Made by a program: the position numbers and the translations under genes. DNA of 61,148 nucleotides, from contig DRKP01000112.1 in the NCBI GenBank assembly GCA_011051715.1, positions 1 to 61,148 on the forward strand. The letters run 5' to 3'. The notes below the pieces were generated by a model. That model ran no database searches, was not told the DNA's origin, and saw only the letters and a program-made list of their open reading frames with translations. Source of the stretch: Sedimenticola thiotaurini. Lineage in GTDB: Bacteria; Pseudomonadota; Gammaproteobacteria; Chromatiales; Chromatiaceae. Positions 59,646 to 61,148 of the stretch are shown one piece after another; position 1 is the first letter of the stretch; each line of letters opens with the position of its first letter.

Positions 59646-60977
59646 ATGAAGCTCGACCGCGACAGCTTTCTTGCCTGCCTGACCTCCCTGCCGTCCCCGG
59701 CCGCCTATCACGTGGCCTACAGCGGCGGGCGTGACTCCCATGTCCTGCTCGAGCTGATGGCCCTGCTGGCACCCCGTCTGCCGGCGCCGGTGGCCGCGGT
59801 GCATGTGCATCACGGCCTGCAACAGGGGGCCGCACGCTGGGCCGGGCACTGCGAACGGGTCTGTGCCGACCTGGGCGTCCCGTACCGCTGTATCGAACTG
59901 GCCCTGTCGGTACCACCCGGGGAGAGCCTGGAGGCCGTGGCCCGGGAGGCGCGCTACCGTGCCCTGGCCGGAATACTAGGGGATGGGGAGATGGTGCTGA
60001 CCGCCCACCACCGGTCGGACCAGGCGGAGACGGTGCTGCTGCAACTGCTGCGCGGGGCCGGGGTGGCCGGGCTGGCCGCGATGCCGGTACTGGCACCCCT
60101 GGGGCCGGGTCTGCTGGGGCGGCCGCTGCTGTCGTTCGATGCGGAGCAGGTGGCGGAGCGGGCCCGACGGCGGCGGCTGCAGTGGCTGGAGGACCCCAGC
60201 AACCGGGACACCGGGTTCGATCGCAATTTCCTGCGCCAGCGGGTGATACCGCTGCTGGCCGGGCGCTGGCCGGCCCTCTCCCGCACCCTGGCGCGCAGTG
60301 CGCGGCACTGCGCCGAGGCCCAGGCCCTGATCGACGAGTCGGCGCGGGCCGACCTGGAGGGGTTGCTGGAAGGAGGCGGAGATACCCTCTCCACCAGCGC
60401 CCTGGCGGAACTCTCCCCGCCGCGGGCCCGCGCGGCCCTGCGGGCCTGGATCAGGGGTGCGGGCTTCCGGGTGCCGGACAGCGCCCGGCTGGACCGGATT
60501 CTGACGGAGATGGTGGGGGCGGCGCCGGACCGCAGCCCGATGGTGCACTGGGCGGGAGCGGAGCTGCGCCGTTACCGGGGGCGTCTGTATCTGATGCCAC
60601 CGCTGCAGTCACCAGCGGCCGGCACCGTTCTCCGCTGGGACGGCCGCTCCCCCCTGGTGCTGCCCGCCGGCCTGGGGAGCCTGTCGGTGCGGCGGGGCAG
60701 GCCCGGGATCGACAGTGCGCGCTGGGCGCGGGGAACCATCGAGATCCGCTTCGGCCGCCCCTCCGGCCGTCTGCGACTGGCCGGCGAAGGCTGCTCGCGC
60801 AGTTTCCGCCAGTTCTGCCAGCAGCGGGCCATCCCCCCCTGGGAGCGTGACCGGCTGCCATTGATCCATCTCGACGGGGAGCTGGCGGCGGTGGCCGGCC
60901 TGTGCCTGTGCGAGCCCTTCGCCAGCGAAGCGGAAGACAGCGTGCAGCCGGTCTGGGGCCGGACACCCCCCTCGTAG
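59646..60977 (+). CDS. tilS: tRNA(Ile)-lysidine synthase
   Basis: A 443-residue N-type ATP pyrophosphatase that converts C34 of tRNA-Ile2 to lysidine so it reads AUA. The PP-loop is SGGRDS (26-31). Further blocks are HVHHGLQQGA, LTAHHRSDQAETVLLQLLRG, and the C-terminal TilS domain. The ATG is preferred to a GTG 39 bp upstream. The accA-tilS order is usual for gammaproteobacteria. Confidence 0.95.
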   Translation: MKLDRDSFLACLTSLPSPAAYHVAYSGGRDSHVLLELMALLAPRLPAPVAAVHVHHGLQQGAARWAGHCERVCADLGVPYRCIELALSVPPGESLEAVAREARYRALAGILGDGEMVLTAHHRSDQAETVLLQLLRGAGVAGLAAMPVLAPLGPGLLGRPLLSFDAEQVAERARRRRLQWLEDPSNRDTGFDRNFLRQRVIPLLAGRWPALSRTLARSARHCAEAQALIDESARADLEGLLEGGGDTLSTSALAELSPPRARAALRAWIRGAGFRVPDSARLDRILTEMVGAAPDRSPMVHWAGAELRRYRGRLYLMPPLQSPAAGTVLRWDGRSPLVLPAGLGSLSVRRGRPGIDSARWARGTIEIRFGRPSGRLRLAGEGCSRSFRQFCQQRAIPPWERDRLPLIHLDGELAAVAGLCLCEPFASEAEDSVQPVWGRTPPS

Positions 60978-61043
60978 GAGCGTCGCTCCCGCCGCGAACG
61001 GTCTGGGCCTGTGGCACCTTCCTTCGCGCCGGGGGCGGCGCTT
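60974..61043. repeat. REP-like palindromic element, copy 2
   Basis: GTAGGAGCG arm, GCCGCGAACGGTCTGGGCC core and TTCGCGCCGGGGGCGGCGC arm, almost identical over 48 bp to the element at 5412. It begins within the last codon of tilS. Confidence 0.75.
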
Positions 61044-61053
61044 GTATGTTTGT

Positions 61054-61083
61054 TCCCGATAGGTCAGAAAAGACCTGTCGGGG
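61054..61083. terminator. Hairpin downstream of tilS
   Basis: CCCGATAGGTC-AGAAAA-GACCTGTCGGGG forms a stem of about 11 bp with one wobble. No T-tract follows, so it may be a transcript end, a protein site or RNA structure. The window ends with a single CTCACCC unit (61142-61148). Confidence 0.4.
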
Positions 61084-61148
61084 CGGAGGGACGAGCGTCG
61101 CATCTGGCCTTGGTACAGACAGTAGGAGAAATCGTCCCGCCCTCACCC

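Overview
The window reads as a chromosomal segment of a GC-rich gammaproteobacterium, probably of the Chromatiales / sulfur-oxidiser type. The evidence is the housekeeping order glnD-map | rpsB-tsf-pyrH-frr-uppS-cdsA-dxr-rseP-bamA-skp-fabZ-lpxA-lpxB-rnhB-dnaE ... accA-tilS, the YaeQ, UPF0325 and MsrPQ families, and many small palindromic dispersed repeats. Species cannot be named from the sequence alone. No rRNA, tRNA, phage or CRISPR locus was seen.

Layout. (1) 1-2.9 kb: sulfur amino-acid region. metZ is preceded by a promoter, a SAM-II-type riboswitch aptamer and an intrinsic terminator. Two SAM-dependent methyltransferases follow, tail to tail. (2) 3-8.5 kb: small conserved genes (DUF900-type hydrolase, DUF364 protein, an orphan, enoyl-CoA hydratase, DUF481 outer-membrane protein, YaeQ). 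(3) 8.7-13.6 kb: a small exported protein with a sigma-54-like promoter, then a co-directional cluster encoding a methionine-rich periplasmic peptide, an OmpR/PhoB-type two-component system, and MsrP-MsrQ. This looks like a periplasmic oxidant (hypochlorite/chloramine) defence unit. (4) 13.6-15.4 kb: UPF0325, a SYLF lipid-binding protein, and a membrane-anchored protein with 16 uninterrupted Met-core heptads. (5) 15.7-28.3 kb: accessory region with a type I secretion ATPase and HlyD adaptor, dispersed repeats, two tandem membrane-protein paralogs with near-identical starts and divergent low-GC tails, and a 2,335-residue RTX protein with an N-terminal class-3 lipase domain. (6) 28.4-38.6 kb: DUF302 protein, lysA-dapL, a 279-bp non-coding element with 31-bp terminal inverted repeats and two long hairpin arms, an orphan ExeA-like ATPase/TPR protein, then an ArsC-like protein, dapD, glnD and map. 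(7) 38.6-61.1 kb: the core translation/envelope/replication block. Its peculiarities are a small lipoprotein gene overlapping pyrH, no lpxD between skp and fabZ, and CTCACCC heptanucleotide arrays in front of dnaE and accA.

How the parts fit. metZ, the methyltransferases and the riboswitch tie methionine supply to SAM level. The MsrPQ cluster repairs periplasmic methionine oxidation and carries a sacrificial Met-rich peptide. The secretion genes probably export the adjacent RTX lipase, with TolC encoded elsewhere. DapL and DapD together mean that the aminotransferase and succinylase routes of diaminopimelate synthesis are both at least partly encoded. The strongest candidates for undescribed biology are the 279-bp element, the variable paralog pair beside the RTX lipase, the Met-rich peptide/two-component/MsrPQ arrangement, and the Met-core coiled-coil protein.
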